64,000 bases of DNA from Polytrichum commune. Lineage: Eukaryota > Streptophyta > Polytrichopsida > Polytrichales > Polytrichaceae. The stretch is taken from contig OX485803.1 in assembly GCA_950295325.1 (NCBI GenBank), positions 52,903,554 through 52,967,553 of the forward strand, in the 5' to 3' direction. The translations under genes were made by a program, and so were the position numbers. The notes under the pieces were generated by a model that was not told the DNA's origin, searched no databases, and worked only from the letters and a program-made list of their open reading frames with translations. Shown here piece after piece: positions 24,381 through 38,675 of this stretch (its first letter is position 1; each line of letters begins with the position of its first letter).

Positions 24381-26231
24381 ATTGCATTGGATATTGAAAC
24401 TCACATACTCATCAAATGAAAATAACAATGGTTAACAAATTTTGAGCACATAATCCAATTTTTATTAAACATGTGTCTTGAAAGCCCATTGTTAGATCCA
24501 CACCTAACCACATGCCACTCAAATATAGGTGTATGCTAAAAAATTATATAAAAAAGTAACTGAATAAGGCCCACATGTCTTGCAACTTTGAAAACGCGGC
24601 TGTTTTACAAGCATTGCATATTTGTGCTCATTGAATAAACCAAGTGTTGGGTTCCACTCTCACATCACTAATTCCATTGAACTTGAGTTTTCAAAGCATT
24701 GATGATGGTTTCAACCACATCACAATGCATTGTCTCAATTTAGTCAATTATTGAGATTTTCTCATTTTTCTTGGAATCAATACATTATTATCACGTGTAC
24801 TTTTTGTGCCTTGACGTTTATAAATTTCGTAACAGTTAAAACAAATGCTCCAATGAATCTCAAGTAATGTACTAGACATGAAATTGACTTATAGTGAGAT
24901 GTGCAAGAAATAACTCTAGCCTAAAACCACTCAATAAGCAAGTGGAAACCAATCCTGAAACTCATGAGAATGACAAGTTTGAATGCTTGAAAAGAGGCCA
25001 TGACATCCAAGGGTTAAAGTAAGTGTGGTGGTATTGAGGGCATTACCAACTCTGCACACAAATTTGGTCGTTGGATAGGCTTGGGAATTGGCTTTGTTGG
25101 TTTGCAACCTAGTCATTTCAAGTTCTAGAATTGGTGTTGAAAGTGCAGAGTTTTAGAAAGCTTTAACCCAGAATAACTTCAGTATTTCATGACTACCACA
25201 TCCATCATGAACTTGAAAGGCATAGATGGGTACCTACATAAGCAGTGTAGTATGTGGTTTCATTCAGGATGCATTTTTGCAAGTCCACTTTTGCTTGCTT
25301 TTGGTCCAAAGATGACATCATTACAAGTAGTTGGTAACAGTTCCTAAATATCCTAACTTTAGAAATAGTCATGCATTTTGAGATTTTTGATATTCAAGTG
25401 TCCTTGAGAATATAAACACAACTACATCCTAAATCTGCACTATACAAATTGGACGATGATATTGGAACCCACTCAAGAATTTTCATAAATTACATTTGGG
25501 AGAATTTTCCATAAAGAGCACGACATATTATTACATAAGTCCAAGATGACCCTCACCTACCGGACGATAGTGGAGACATCGCCAACACCAAATGGAGTGG
25601 CTGGCAGTTGGATTCCCAGCCATAAAATCTTCACTCTACATGATGGAAAAACTAGCCAGGTGGCCAAATACCAAAAAGACATACTATTACATAATGTCAT
25701 TTGTGACCTTTTTGGATCGGGCATGGTGGGCCTACAACAGTAAGTGTTAGCTAATGGACAACACACCTCAATTTTTGAGAGGTTCACATAAAAGGGCTCG
25801 TGGCAAGGAAAATTGCAAGGCTTGAAGCCTTTTGTTTCCTTGATTGCCCTCGATGCTTTCTAAACATCCAAAACCACATTTCATATATATCAAGAGATTG
25901 CCATGTGAAATAAAACAAGTTCATAAAAGAGGTACCCCACCAACGAAAGCAAGTTAAGGAACCCAAAAAAGACTCAGAAAAAGCTGCTCAGGCCTCAGGA
26001 ATACTGAAGTTGACCTCCATAGTGAACCTCAATATTTGCTGATCATGTGGAAGGCATTTGCCTTGAGTGGTGTCACCCGAAAATGTTACATGGAACCATA
26101 AAAATGGTATGTTACAGGGCATCAAAGAACCACCTACTATATTTAACAAAGGCGCGGCCTCGCTGCTATGGTCTAAGTTTTAGTGAACCCATCACTAGTC
26201 AGTGTGGAACCCTCAATTAAGAAAATGGGAG
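24381..26231. other. Intergenic region downstream of the PHD gene
   Basis: AT-rich. A segment near 24420-24600 belongs to the dispersed worn repeat family (it contains GAGCACATAATCCAAT and AGATCCACACCTAACCACAT). From about 25.5 kb short open frames occur on both strands without recognised motifs. The last 100-200 bases should be the 3' untranslated region of the PHD gene. Confidence 0.45.
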
Positions 26232-29200
26232 CTAAGCATCACCATCTCGTGGGTAGCTGGACGAAGGGGGTGGTGGAGGCAACGGCAGCGACAGTGGGAG
26301 CAAGGATGTTCCAGCAATTGGCGGCAGATGTTGCAGTGGCTCCAGTGTCTCTGGCGGTGGTTGTGGTGCAGGAGCAATCGTCCCTTTCACATACACATCA
26401 ACCGGAACATAGGCATAACCTTTCGGTAACCGCTTATTCTGCATCGACGCCTCAATTGGAGTCATTAGTTTCTCTCGATGTAACTTAGTGTCTCCGTGCT
26501 GTTTTCCCACATCCAAGATCCAACCAAGACAAGAGTGTGTGCGTCAGTACCTCTTGATGCACATTGAGTTAACGTAGTAGAGAGAAAAAAAAAGATGACT
26601 GTCATGTTGCCACCAGCATGATTTGTGCTGGTGCTTCATCTTTGAGTTGGTGCAAGTCTATATCTAATCCCGAAACATGCATTATGAGAATTAGAGGGCC
26701 CCCCAAAACTGTTGCCAACTTTCGAAGGTGAACACCTTGAACGGGCTGGCACCTATCTGCCCCCAAGGGCAGGCCCCTAAGTTCCCACATGGTTGGTTGA
26801 AATTATCCAGTTCACTCAGATACCAGCACTATGATTGGACCATAGCTGGTAGGGTGCACTGAAAATCAAGTCTTATGAAGATCACTTATCCAAGTACTAT
26901 TCCAGCCTTAGGTGGCTTAACCTTGGAGTTACCATGGGATCCGGGTTAAGGCCTTGGGTTTTAGTCACCCCTTATTTACGAATTTATGAAATAGTGACAT
27001 CAAGTACTGATGATTACTGAGCAAGATGCTAATGTGTTGGTGATAGGCTGGCTGCAATTGGCACAGTCAGAAGCTATAGAAAATATTATCCCCTAAGCAT
27101 AACAACACTAAAGCTTCAAGGTCTTGGGCTCAATATGCGACCTATATACAAAATTTCTATGAGTCTCCACCAAGTTTTTGGATAATATCTTTCAAATAAT
27201 ATATATGGGTTTGGAACTTTATTGAATGCATTATCCTGTGTCAAGGAGAGAATAAAAATAGTCATATGTGGCATTGATAATCAATATACCAAGTGTGTAA
27301 TTGGATCCAAGGACACCCATGTCATGTACTTGAACCCAACTCTTCAAATAATTAATGTATTCAACAGATTTAGAAAACGCATTTGATGAATGAATAAATT
27401 TTTGATAGGGTTGCTTTTGACAATATCAGCTCATGGTACATGTTTTTGTGCATGTCGAGAGCCCAGACAAGGGAATCTTGGACACATAAGGGGAGGTTGC
27501 TCATCAAAGGGATAGCCTGCATTTGTAAACCGGATAATACCACATTCCAAAGACATAGAGAAGCCATGTGAATTTGTACCTTTTTGAACTTTTTGAGCTT
27601 TTTGCTATGCTCCTTTGCCTCATCTCTGAGTTGAGCATCCATTAGCTGATCTAGATGCTGACTGTTACCCATTGCTTGCATAGTGGCCAGAGAAACTTCT
27701 GTAAAATGAAATCTTGATTAGCATGATCTACCAAACTACATCAAATAGTAACAAATGGGATGCTCTACAAAACTACTATCTAATAGTAGCAGATGACCTG
27801 CATCTAGTCAGGGAACATAAGCTGAGAGTACCTTTTGGAATTGAAAAAGAATTTCCTCGATTTGCGCCTGATGGATCGGGAAAAAGTGGCTGCTGAAGGT
27901 CACCCATCCCAGAGTGGCCTGCAAACATCAATTGAGCCAAATATATATCCTTGGTACTCTGCAGGACGTCTCTCTGCCAGAGTTGGATGGGCACATGTTA
28001 GCAATGCAAACACTACCATCTCTATTTACCTATCAGAACACATTATGTTTCAGAATTTTGAACTCAATTGATTCAGTAGGGTTCCTTTCCACATCGTCCT
28101 CTAGGTGATATTTGATGGCTTAAAAAAGGCATCTCTTGAGTTGACATGACCATGAACATACCTTCAATCGTTCACGGCGGCAGATGCGCTCACAGATTAG
28201 CCTTACACGCTCGAATTCTACCTGGACATCCAGAATGTGCAATCAGATGTTTGTTTTTCTTGAGGTCCTCAAACTAGCAAATAATAGATATTGGGATTCA
28301 TACCTACCCGAATCTGTCGTAGAGCATGCATGTCCTCCATACCACTCCGCTGCTTCTGCTCTGCCTGTTCATCCTACCAGTAAGATTTGTTCAGACAACC
28401 CACCATCACACACTATGATTAATACTTTTATATGCTCATGGACGAAGTTGTACGGATGTTTCAACTAAGGAAACATGTGAATGCTGGATTAAAATAACCT
28501 TCTTTCATGATGAATGTCCATCATTATTACCTTGGCTCTTTGCGAGGAACTATGCCTGTCACAATATGCCCGATACTGCAACCGACCACCAGCACCAATT
28601 CTCACACTCATGAATAATCCGGACTCTCGTGCACATGTGGGATGGAACGCACCATGACAGTGCCCAAAGTTGCACTGCAGCAAAAAACAAAACGAATTTT
28701 TTGAAAATAGGCAAACATTTGATAAACCAGTGCAAATTGAACCCAGACATCTCAGTCCGTGAGTAGATCGTGTGAAACTGAAGCTCAGAATCACCAGACT
28801 TCGCAGTCTGATAAGTTTACACACACTACTCATTTTCCTACAAACCAATGTGTAGGTTACAATCACAAGCATCAGGATAATAGGGTCAAATCTTTGAAGA
28901 AAATCTGAAATAGATCATTAATCTCTAGTCAGGGGTGTGTAATGGGCTGGGCATACCGTCAAACATGCACCCCCTTGTCGTTGACAGATGCTGCATAGTA
29001 AAGCAAATCGATCTGGGAGCACATTTTCCTGCCACAAGAATATCACACACAACAATTCATACTTGTGATTTGAATAGTAATACCTACCCAGGCCATCAGA
29101 CAAACACAAGGCAAATGCTTTTGTTCAATTAAATATTTAGAACCTCATATAGCATTCTCACTGCCTTCAAAAGAACTAACTACCAGAAATCAGATCTTCA

Positions 29201-32200
29201 AAAGTACAAATTGCCAACTGGAATGAGAAAATTAACTTCTGTTCTGAAAATCATCATCCACACACTCAAGAATTAAAAAACTTGGATGAGGAACTTATTA
29301 CATGAACTATATGGATTTGAGTCCAAAATCTGTTGAAATGGTGAGTGTTTGAACCTAATTGGGAAAAGCAATGAAGGACATACCAGGCCCTCAATATAAG
29401 CTGCCTGATCTTTTCCTACTACAGTTTCAGGCATCCACTGCACTCCCCATAGGCAACAACAACCGAGTGTTAGATAGCGTTTGCATCACCTCAAACTACG
29501 ATACAAGATCAAATTGTCTGAACTGCTCAAATGCTTTTTCACAAGTTAATGCAGTCACAATACCTGAGCACAGAAGACATGCACCCAACGACCATCTGTA
29601 GATCTCTTAATAGCTCCACCTTGACCAGTGCAGAGGGCACACTGGACCCAGTGCTTTGTCTTTGGGTCCATATCTAATGATCTCCAATTTTGAGTTCGCT
29701 GCAACTCCAGACATGGCTGACACAGCCACGCCCCCAGAGGGATGCGCCCTAACCCATAGCACTCCTGATGAACGGTCACCTGTTTAGCAAACCCAACCAA
29801 GTCAGCCTCCAAAGCATATGGATCCCATAAATAACACCAGATGCAAAAGTTTGGCCTTGTACTCACTTTGCAGGTGTCACAGGCCACAATCTTGTTTGCA
29901 CGAGAAGACTCTCCACTATTGCAGATATCACAGACCAAACTATCTCCCTGTGCCTCTAATGTATGAGACCCAGTCATGGGCGAGCTGAGCTTTGGGCTTG
30001 ATGTCTTCAAAAAACTTGTTCTAGCCTGAGCTCCTGGGCGAGCCAAGTGGGGTAAGATGTTTGCTGATGTGAGGGGTCTATTAGGCTTTGGTACAGGTGG
30101 CTTAGAATGGCGAAGAGAATTTGGCAATACACCCGGGCTCTGGCCATAGGTGGAATCCATTAATGGCATCACAGGATGATCTGGATCAAAAACTGAAGAA
30201 TCCCGTTTGATGTAGCCAACACGTGGTGATGCAGCTGCAGCTGCAGTAGCAGCTGCCAAGACTATCTGTGCTTCCTTATCGCGTCTCTCCTTGCGCCCCT
30301 GTTTCTTGGCTTCTCTTGCTTGCGATACATACCGGTGCACAAATGCTAGCTCATTTGCCTGCCTTTGCGACAATGCGCGCTCTTCTGGTACACGTGAGAT
30401 CAGCTTACTGAGCAACCGCTCTACAAACATAGCCAGACCCAGCACCCCTCAGTGTCAACGAATTTACACACAAATCACAAACTTTCACCAGGGTTGAACC
30501 ATATTTTCAACACCATATTCATCACAAATACTCACTGTTTCAACCTTGTAAACAGCAGCGCAGGTTTATTTTAAGTTCTAGCGAATGAAGTTAATAAATA
30601 TGTAGGATCACTTCAATACCATAAATTACAAATTAAAAATGAAAATAAAATGAAGTGCATACCACAGTGACCACGGTTTTCTTGAGCACAATTTAGTAGA
30701 GTGTCTTGCAGAATTAAAATCTCCTCTTCAATCTCATCATCTGCAGCCAATTCCAAGACACCTTCCCTTTCTCCTGCTAGCAGTTGCTCCCACTGCTGCT
30801 TCAACTCCTCATCTTTTTCATCATCCAACTGTTTCTGTAACAATTCTTTCATCTCAGCACATGCTCCTGGATGTGGGAGGGTTGCTGATGAAATCTCTGA
30901 TTCGACATGATCATTTCTATCTGTAACTTTATTTGCTAAAACACCACTACTTTGTTGAAACTCTTTCAGCCTTCGCATGATAAAAGGATGCGCATACGCC
31001 TGAGGAGCATCTTTGATAGCCCTACAAGATCGATATAACTTTATCAGGTATTGCTATGAAACATATCTGCGTATCTCAAAAATAGAATTGTGGAAATCTG
31101 AATCCAAGTTAGACCCTTCAATATAGGTTACATAAATATAGAATACAAAACTGTAATACATAAACAGATAATCATCATACTCTTCGGCATATAAAAATGT
31201 GATACATAAACAAACTACGTGCTTACTCATTGACATGCTCTGTGTGTTGCAAGTCCAGATTGATAGCCTCGGTCTGAGAAACTTCCTCCTCAGAATCTGT
31301 ACTAGGAACAGGCCGAGATGCAGAAGCACGCTTTCCTTCGGATTCATTTGCTGCTGATCCACCACCATTAGCATTAACCTCTCTTGACTTGAGTGTGTCC
31401 TTGTTCCAATGCAGTCCTTGATCCTGACCCTGACCTTCTGTGTCCTCTATCTTTACTGGAAGCAAGGAGGCCTCAACCTTCTGCGTGCTGTCAGCACTCT
31501 CAAAATTGTTCATTGCAGTTGGTTTTACAGGGCTTGCTGGTTGTGGTTCCCTCTTAACAGGAGACTCCTTCAAGTGCGTTCCAGGACGGGACCCCAACTT
31601 AGTGCCATTTGCGATTGAGAGCTTCCCAATGTCAGCTCTAACTGCAGTGTTAGGCTGTCTGACACTTTTTCTACAAACTTTCTCTGCATTACCCAATTCC
31701 GTCATTGGAACATCCTCTTCAATGCCAGCCTTGCTGGTTCTTGCTGATTCTGTAACCTTAGACCCTGTACTAGGATCCATCGCTTCCTTCTCATCCTGGA
31801 GACATGAGAAGTGGCATCACTAAACAGTTCAAAGTAGTGGGCCCATTGACTATCAAATGATTTCTGAAGACTGCAAATTAACTACTAATTGAAACTCCAA
31901 GACAAGAACGTTCATGACAAACTGAGGCCGCAGAGCTTTTGTCTACTCATTGAAACAACACATACTGAGTAATAACATCAGTCAGACTCAATGCAGATAA
32001 GAAGTTTGTACCAGCTTGTGAGAGGATGGAGAAATAGAGGTTTGGGCAACAACAGCAGGACTATCTGAAGGTGAAGTTGCATGCGAATGGCTAGTGCTGG
32101 TTTCTCCACTAAGTCCTCGTTGCCGCCGTTCCTCGCACCCCCTCTCATCCCAAACAGTTGCCGCATCACCGGACCCATTTCCTACTGTCACTACAGAAAC

Positions 32201-34743
32201 TTCCTGCTGCCCTCTGTTTTCCTCAATGTTGGCATCATTAGAGTGCCGAGAAACAATAAGGGACCCTTTGGACAGCTTACTACTAACTTCAATTTTTTTC
32301 TTGGTGCGGGGAGAAACTTTAATCTTAGAACCCCTAAGCTCCATCGAATCAGTACTGTCGGGATGAGATGATTGTGAAGCCTCGCAGGACTGGAGAGAGG
32401 GGCTAGCTGCCACATGGCTACCCTGTTCCATTCCCTGTTTACCAGTTGCCATTCACCACATAAGCCCATTGTCCAGTCAAAGACATAGGGAGACGGCTAG
32501 AAGAAACCTGAAGAAAAGAAAAAAGATTTGTAAGGCAAAGACTTCTTCACATTGTAGACTAGAGTAAGCACTTAATCATACTTCTCCAACCAGTAGAGAA
32601 GTAACAATTATCGGAGAGACATGCCTGATCTTGTGGATTCACTGGCTGAAGATTGTCCAATCCTTCTCCAGATGGGCTGGAAACCTTCCTCCCTTGAGTC
32701 GGATCTGTTTGTTTCTCTATGAAGTGCTTGCTGCTTGCTGCAGCTGTGCCTTGATTTTCTTCAACTGTCGAGCTAACAACATTCGCCAGCTGCGTGACAT
32801 CCGCATCAGCATCACAAGAATCCACCAGCGCCTGCCCAGCTGTCCCTTCATTTCCAATTGAAGTTTGTAGCTGATGCGTAGTGCCAGATGGAGATTCTTG
32901 CTCTTCATTCCTTTTCTCAGTTCCGTCTTCTGTGGAATTGACATCTGCTAGGGCACCTGATTCACTTGACTTCTTCGCAGCATCTTCATCCCCTGTCACC
33001 TTTAACTGTGAAGTACCACCATCACTGCCCTCACTCACAGCCAACTGGACTTTCCCCAGTCTAGTCGAGGAATGTTTTGAGCAGTACGCCCGCAAATCAA
33101 TCTGCAATCAATCAATTGAATACCTCTAGTTACAAACATATAAGTTAAACATCATACTGGTACAACTGAAGTCATCTTCCATGCTCATCACTTGAGAAGT
33201 ACACAACCTGGTAACAGTTACTTACATCCTCGCTATCCTCCCTGCTAGATACCTCCATATAGAGCTTTGCTTCTCTGGCACAGAGCGGATGGAATGCTGT
33301 TGCACATAAGCCTGCAGCACGCACGAAAGTATCCCCGATCAGCCTGTACTACATCAATGTGACGACAGATAAAAGTGCCTCCTAGATCACCCACGATAGC
33401 CCAAACGATTTACAGCAAATAAAATTCCCATTCATGCCAATCTCACAAAACAACTGAAGCCACACATAAAATATTTCTGAAAAGAATATTCTCTGATCCT
33501 CCAAAATCATGGTTCTTATCAGCATTGAGAACGTCTTAAAAAGGTGCAAATTACATAAGGAGAAATTGCTGATAATAATACAAAGGGGCATCGTCATTAA
33601 AAAGATTGTCATTGCAACAAAGAAAGTACCATGGCTACACTGGATACAAGCACCCTGCTTATCCTTGCACACACTGCACAGCAGGCGCCAGCGTTCCTCA
33701 CGTACACCCTCTACATTGCGAATGGGCTCCATGGCCTCCATATTCCCGATGTAGGTCTCCGGTATCCATTGACTACAAAAGAGGTGGGCAAACTTCATGC
33801 CTTTCTTTACTATATTGCCTTTACTATCTACTTCAAGGACTGGCTTCAAGGCCCCACCCTTGATGGGACAAAGCAAACACTCACTCGTGCTACTTTCAAC
33901 CTTCCTTGAGGCCTTCCGAATGCACCACGAACACAGCCACTGGCCTTCAGGCACTACGTGAACACCATAGCAGTCTTGGTGAACAGCGACATTGCAAACG
34001 TCACAAAATAAAATCTGGTTGGTCTCATCGCTATCACCTCCATTACACACATGGCACAGTTCCCCCTCATCTTCATGCTCAGGTGGTGGAGAAATAACCG
34101 TAGTTACCAACTCTCCGCTAAGCTTCTTACTCTTTTTGCTAACAGGACTGGCACCCAGCAGCTTCCGTTTCACCCGGGTAACATTCTGCTGTGTTGCAAC
34201 CTCAGCTTCCCGACGTTCATCCTCCTCAGCCCATTTCTCGGTGTAGTGCCGACCTAAAGATGGGATCAAGAGGCATGGGTCCGAGACTGTCCCATCACTG
34301 CTCAACAGATGTTGAGTCGTGGGTAACAGCAACGAAATGTCCGCACTTGTTACATCCCGGAAATAGTCATCCATCTGAGTCCAGAACTGCCCCACAGTTG
34401 TAGAATCCCCACCTGCTGATGACTCCTCCACATAATGCCTCTTCTTACTGACAGGACCACCACCATCACGATTCCTGGGTTGTGCCTTCTTCGCCCTATT
34501 CTTGCGTTTGCTATCGAGAGGAGCTGTAACTCTCAATGATAGTGGTGCAGCAAGCAAGGGTAGAGCTCCACCCAGAGGATGCTCCAGGTCATCCCGAGAT
34601 GGGGTTTTTGACGAAACGGCTTTCAAAGCCTGATTATAAATCTCAGTACCCATCCCCAAGTATTGGGGGCGTACCTTGCTGCCATAAAGACTTGTGAACC
34701 CAACAAGCTGGTGGGTGCCCCCTTCCGCACCCCGTCCCATCAT
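26232..34743 (-). CDS. Double PHD-ePHD finger protein (chromatin reader, Arabidopsis At1g77800-like)
   Basis: Sixteen exons, 5' to 3': 33630-34743, 33226-33311, 32625-33101, 32012-32434, 31227-31795, 30663-31021, 29867-30420, 29564-29779, 29384-29437, 28957-29028, 28531-28674, 28308-28373, 28162-28221, 27832-27973, 27580-27698 and 26232-26498. Phases close to give about 1,573 residues. PHD1 (about 230-274) has ELCHVCNGGDSDE, LFCDVCNVAVHQDCYG and WLCSWC. ePHD1 (about 289-400) has ECLLCPIKGGALKP, KFAHLFCSQWIPE, LLCSVCKDKQGACIQC and FHPLCARE. A long Ser/Glu-rich linker follows. PHD2 (about 1172-1217) has CDICNSGESS and VHQECYGLG; ePHD2 ends HPTCARES and YRAYCDRHS. The C-terminus has RLPKGYAYVPVDVYVKG and a Pro-rich tail. 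Such fingers read histone H3 tails in the nucleus. The border of exons 3 and 4 is uncertain: a GC-AG intron is the best fit. Confidence 0.85.
26595..26968 (-). mobile_element. 5S-derived SINE-like element, copy 1 (last intron of the PHD gene)
   Basis: Read on the minus strand, the element begins near 26968 with about 115 nt alignable to 5S rRNA from end to end (GGATCCCAT, AACTCC, GTTAAGC, AATAGTACTTGGAT and GTGCACC are kept). A body of about 250 bp with AACCAACCATGTGGGAAC, AGGTGTTCACCTT and GCACAAATCATGCTGGTGG follows, ending in a run of T (plus-strand A-run at 26586-26594). The 5S head with its internal pol III promoter, a unique body and a T-run fit the SINE3-type organisation. Two relatives lie at 47.9 and 48.9 kb. 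Confidence 0.78.
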
Positions 34744-37200
34744 CTTCTACAAGAGTAACCCAGATCAAAGTGGCAAAAGATGACCGATGATCTGGACTTC
34801 CGCTGCTACCCTCACACAACATGTGAGAAAATCACAGGCAGACAAAACACCTTGCTTGTAAGGGTGGTGCTGCAAAAAGTAACCACCTCTCCGATCTAGG
34901 CTAAGAAACATTGATAGGATGCCTGTCTGTTTCCCTTTCCCTGATAATGAACTATGAAAAATTCTCCATACAAGTGCGTTTTGGTGACGAAAGGTCGTGC
35001 TTCCCGCCAAAAATCTGCGCAAGCAATACGAAGGACCGTTACGTTAAAATACATAAGGGACCATTAAACCGTGTTAAATGTCCCAAACGAGAAGAGAAAG
35101 ACCTCTTGATCACACACCTCGGACTACATAGGGTGTGATCGCTGACGATTCACTGCACCTTTGAGCAATATATATAATTCAAAATAGCTGATACGAATGC
35201 AATCATGATGCCCTGGGCAAAACCGTACATAGTTTATTCAGATTTGTACTTGGAAAGTACCACACGCAACCATTACAGGGAGGGAACAACAAGAGGCCAA
35301 ACTCCCATCAGCTCGTGTAATCAATTAGGTCATTTGGCGGAAATAAAAACCACACCTCATTTTCATTCTCAATCTCTAATTTCTATCTCTGCTTAAAATT
35401 CTTATGCCAACACGGCACTTCTACATAACAGTACTTTCCCATTTCCAAATAGCACATATGTATATATACGTACAGATTTTTAAGTGGTACAACAGCGTGC
35501 AGTAACGAAGCAAGAAAGTTAGCCTTTTAGAGAGAGAAATATTTCGACAATTAGATTAAACATCACCATCCTATGGAAGTGATGGACCAAACCTGAGTAA
35601 TTACGAGGATAATAGTTCAAAATGTCGAGCAAAATATTCTCTGGTATTGTATCTGAAGGTTCAGAAAATTAATATCGACCATTCGTATCACTGGATAGTC
35701 GAACCTGGTTACATCTGTCGGAAAGTTCCATCATAAAATTAGCGAATAATACCTTCTCGGGATAGTTTTAGCAAAAAAAACGAATTGCCCTTCAGCTGGG
35801 AAACGAGGAAGAACGATGCCGATGTGTTGCGAAAATAAAGCGAGGTCCAAACCGCTGCATTTTCCTTGCTATTGAAATTTAAAAATTAAAGTGCACCGCA
35901 TTCATTCAGATACAGCACATCCAGGACCACACCTGCAAGAATAATACCAGCCCTTGCTTCATTCAGTAAACCGGTTCGTCTGTCAAGGCCAGGCATGTGC
36001 ATTTGAAATTGGAGCGATCACCAACATCCGTCTCCTCACTTTCTTCTTCGGAAGGCCTACTTTTACGGCCACGCTCTGGAGAGGTAGGATGTTTATTCCA
36101 CAGAGCGATACCGCGAACTTAATCAAGGCAATAATATCACAAGCACACAACAGAGGAAGTTCGGAAGTCTCCTCTCTCGGTCTTCGCGTCCCCTACTTCT
36201 TAATCAGAAAAAAAATAATCGTCATCATCACACTGCCATATGGAAAATTGCACTCAGCGTGGAATGCACATCTCCTCGACACTCACCTCGAGACACCAAG
36301 CCCTAATATAAAATAAACAAACCATCTCAGATCACTCCCCCTCTTTTTCCCTCCGCCCTGTTTCCCGCGCATCCCGTCATAAATAAGATCTGACCCCAAC
36401 CGCAAGGTTCAGCATCTCCGAAGTCAGGCCCACGCCAAACCTCATCCCTCTCTCCCCTTCTTTCACAAGCCCTTTGACAGCCACGACCTCGATCGCACAC
36501 AGAATTCCCCTAACAAACGAAACGCACAACGACGTCCACGAACCCCGTCCCAAGTTCTAACCCCAACCCTTGGCTACCAACCTACTTACATATCACGACA
36601 GGCGCGGAACCCGCGCACCTTCTTCACCGGGCACCGCAACGGCCCGGTCCAGCGTAAGCAGCCGTGCACAGAAACGCATGCGGCGAGATGCGGAGCTATG
36701 TCCGGTGCATGTGGCGAGCTACCCTAGGCAGCGCGGCAGCACGTCAAGACAACGGGGCACGAAACGAGGGTTTGTTGCCGAGGGCGAGCAAGAAAGCTAG
36801 GGTTGCAACAAGGATGAAGACGATGGCCATGCGCATCCCCCGTTCATCCACTCCCCCACCTTCTCATCCACGACGTCGACGAGGTCCATCCCTCCCCGAA
36901 GTCCCGCCCCGCCCTTCCCGACGAATGCCATCTCATTTCTCATCCAGTATTTTATCATCCCCGCCCATGCACGGCCCGTGATATTATCTCTCCAGCTCTA
37001 TAAAGCCGTGGCTGCGTGTGAAGTGGGGGGGACGCTTGTTGCATGCGCCCTTCCCTTGTGCCTTCCATTTTGGCCCCCTCCCTTGCTATTTTGGTCCCCT
37101 TTTATGGACCCCTTCCTTTGTATCTTCGGGCCCGTTTTCATACTCGGAGGCTCGTGGGACCTTATCATCATCATTGATCATCAACATCCGATCCTAAGTG
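34744..37200. other. Upstream region of the PHD gene
   Basis: Probably promoter and leader of the minus-strand PHD gene, perhaps with a leader intron. Sequence near 36.6-36.9 kb is clearly richer in G+C than its surroundings, which could mark the transcription start. Open frames here on the plus strand lack motifs and are taken as chance. Confidence 0.4.
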
Positions 37201-37679
37201 TTTGCACCATTTTTTAAATCTCCCTCCCTTTTTCTCCACCCACTCTTCGGGCGCATAGAGGGGGGAATCGAGCGAAGCGACCTAATTGGGCGAGGGTGAA
37301 GGCTTTTGGGTCAAGGCATGTGTGAGGTGGCGTCCTACATGGCACAACTTTTGGTGCCAATGCCTCTTTTTATTTATTGGCCCAAGGACCACTTTTCGGG
37401 CCCTAACGAACCAGGCATGTAAGCAAGCATTATGTAAGGTAAATACTACTACGTGTGTCTTATTCAAATCGTGTATTTAAAGGATGCAAAATGGGTCTCT
37501 AACTCTTATGAATTTTGAACCATTTTGAATCTTTCAAGGATCTATATGAGAACTCGATGGTGGGGATGGCCAAAGAGTTGTTAATGCTCAACACATGCTT
37601 CTCAACAAGCGAGAGAGAGAGATAGAGAGAGTTGGTGTTGGTGTGAATGAGGGTCGTTTCCTTTTGATCATGAGCATGA

Positions 37680-37790
37680 GCTCACATGTTGTGTGATAAG
37701 GTGTGGATCTAAGAACAAACACCAAAAACATGTGTTCATAAGAGATTAAAGTACACGTTCCAAATGTGTTAATCATTTTAAGTTTGACAG
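37680..37790 (+). repeat. Copy of the dispersed worn repeat family
   Basis: Contains AAGGTGTGGATCTAAGAACA followed by AACACC and ATGTGTT, close to 4655-4720 (TGTAGATCTAAGAACAAATA), 50198-50225 (GTGCGGATCTAAGAACAAAT) and 61465-61500. Partial copy only. Confidence 0.5.
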
Positions 37791-37796
37791 TCAACT

Positions 37797-37822
37797 TCTT
37801 CTTCTTCTTCTTCTTCTTCTTG
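37797..37822. repeat. CTT microsatellite
   Basis: About eight uninterrupted CTT units followed by a run of G. Confidence 0.9.
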
Positions 37823-38264
37823 GGGGGGTGAATGTACATGATCGATTTAATAAGAAAGAGGATCTTCGATCTCAAAATGAACAAGATACTCCGATGACTT
37901 CCAACAGTTATGGAGCAAAATGCATGTGGTCATGATATGGATTTGCTTATTGTCTCGCACCAATTACATGTCTCACATTCTAGGAGAACTGGGTGCAAAT
38001 TATAAATTCTCCGTTTCACTAAACCCACTCACTTTAAATATACTTTGATAATTAATCATGAACTAACATGTTGTCATCTTGATCTCATCTTTTTTCCAAA
38101 GATTCAATGCACGTCGTAAGAGACCAAGCTAACATATTGGAAGCCACCATAGTAGGCTCTTGACTAGCTTAATGCCCACGACCAATGTAAGTTGTGGAGT
38201 TCTCGACGTGGCCTTGTTGGAAAGTAGTCCTCCCTCTTTTTGCATCGTAAGTTAGATGTCGAGT

Positions 38265-38675
38265 CACGGGGAGGTCACTCCATTGTCAAGTTGAACACCA
38301 CGTGCGACCAAAAAAAATCTTCTTTTGGTAATTTGCACCACCAAAATGGGTCAAAATTTTATCAAAAAAATTTCATGAGTAGATATACACAGTACCTATG
38401 ACATAGTCAAAAGTGGTAACTAAATTTGATGATTTGTTTTTTTCATAAAACATACCGTTTCTAACTAGAATGACACAAAATTGAACTAAAAAATTTACTA
38501 AAAATAATAAAGATGACTACAAAATTTCAAAAAAATATACAAAAGATACTATCAATGGTTATGTATATGTAGAAAAAATATCATAAATTTTAAAATTATA
38601 TATGGCATGTAATATAGGGGTAGCAAACTTTGTCCGCACGTGGTGTCAACTTGACAATGAAGTGACCTCCCCGTG
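38265..38675. mobile_element. MITE with long terminal inverted repeats
   Basis: The left end starts CACGGGGAGGTCACT and continues CATTGTCAAGTTGA then CACCACGTGCG; the same words in reverse complement end at 38675. The inverted repeats are about 44 bp with few mismatches. Flanks TGTCGAGT and TGTCAAGT form an 8-bp duplication with one change, suggesting hAT-like integration, though long ends also occur in Mutator-type MITEs. The 411-bp element has an AT-rich non-coding interior. Confidence 0.8.

Noticed and set aside
27893-27910. 15-base match to 5S rRNA (GGTCACCCATCCCAG) in an exon of the PHD gene
   Set aside because: The match does not extend beyond these bases and the reading frame and splice phases are intact, so chance is the simplest explanation.
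36570-36981. GC-rich plus-strand frames upstream of the PHD gene
   Set aside because: Arg/Ser/Pro-rich composition follows from local base composition; no motif or splice support.
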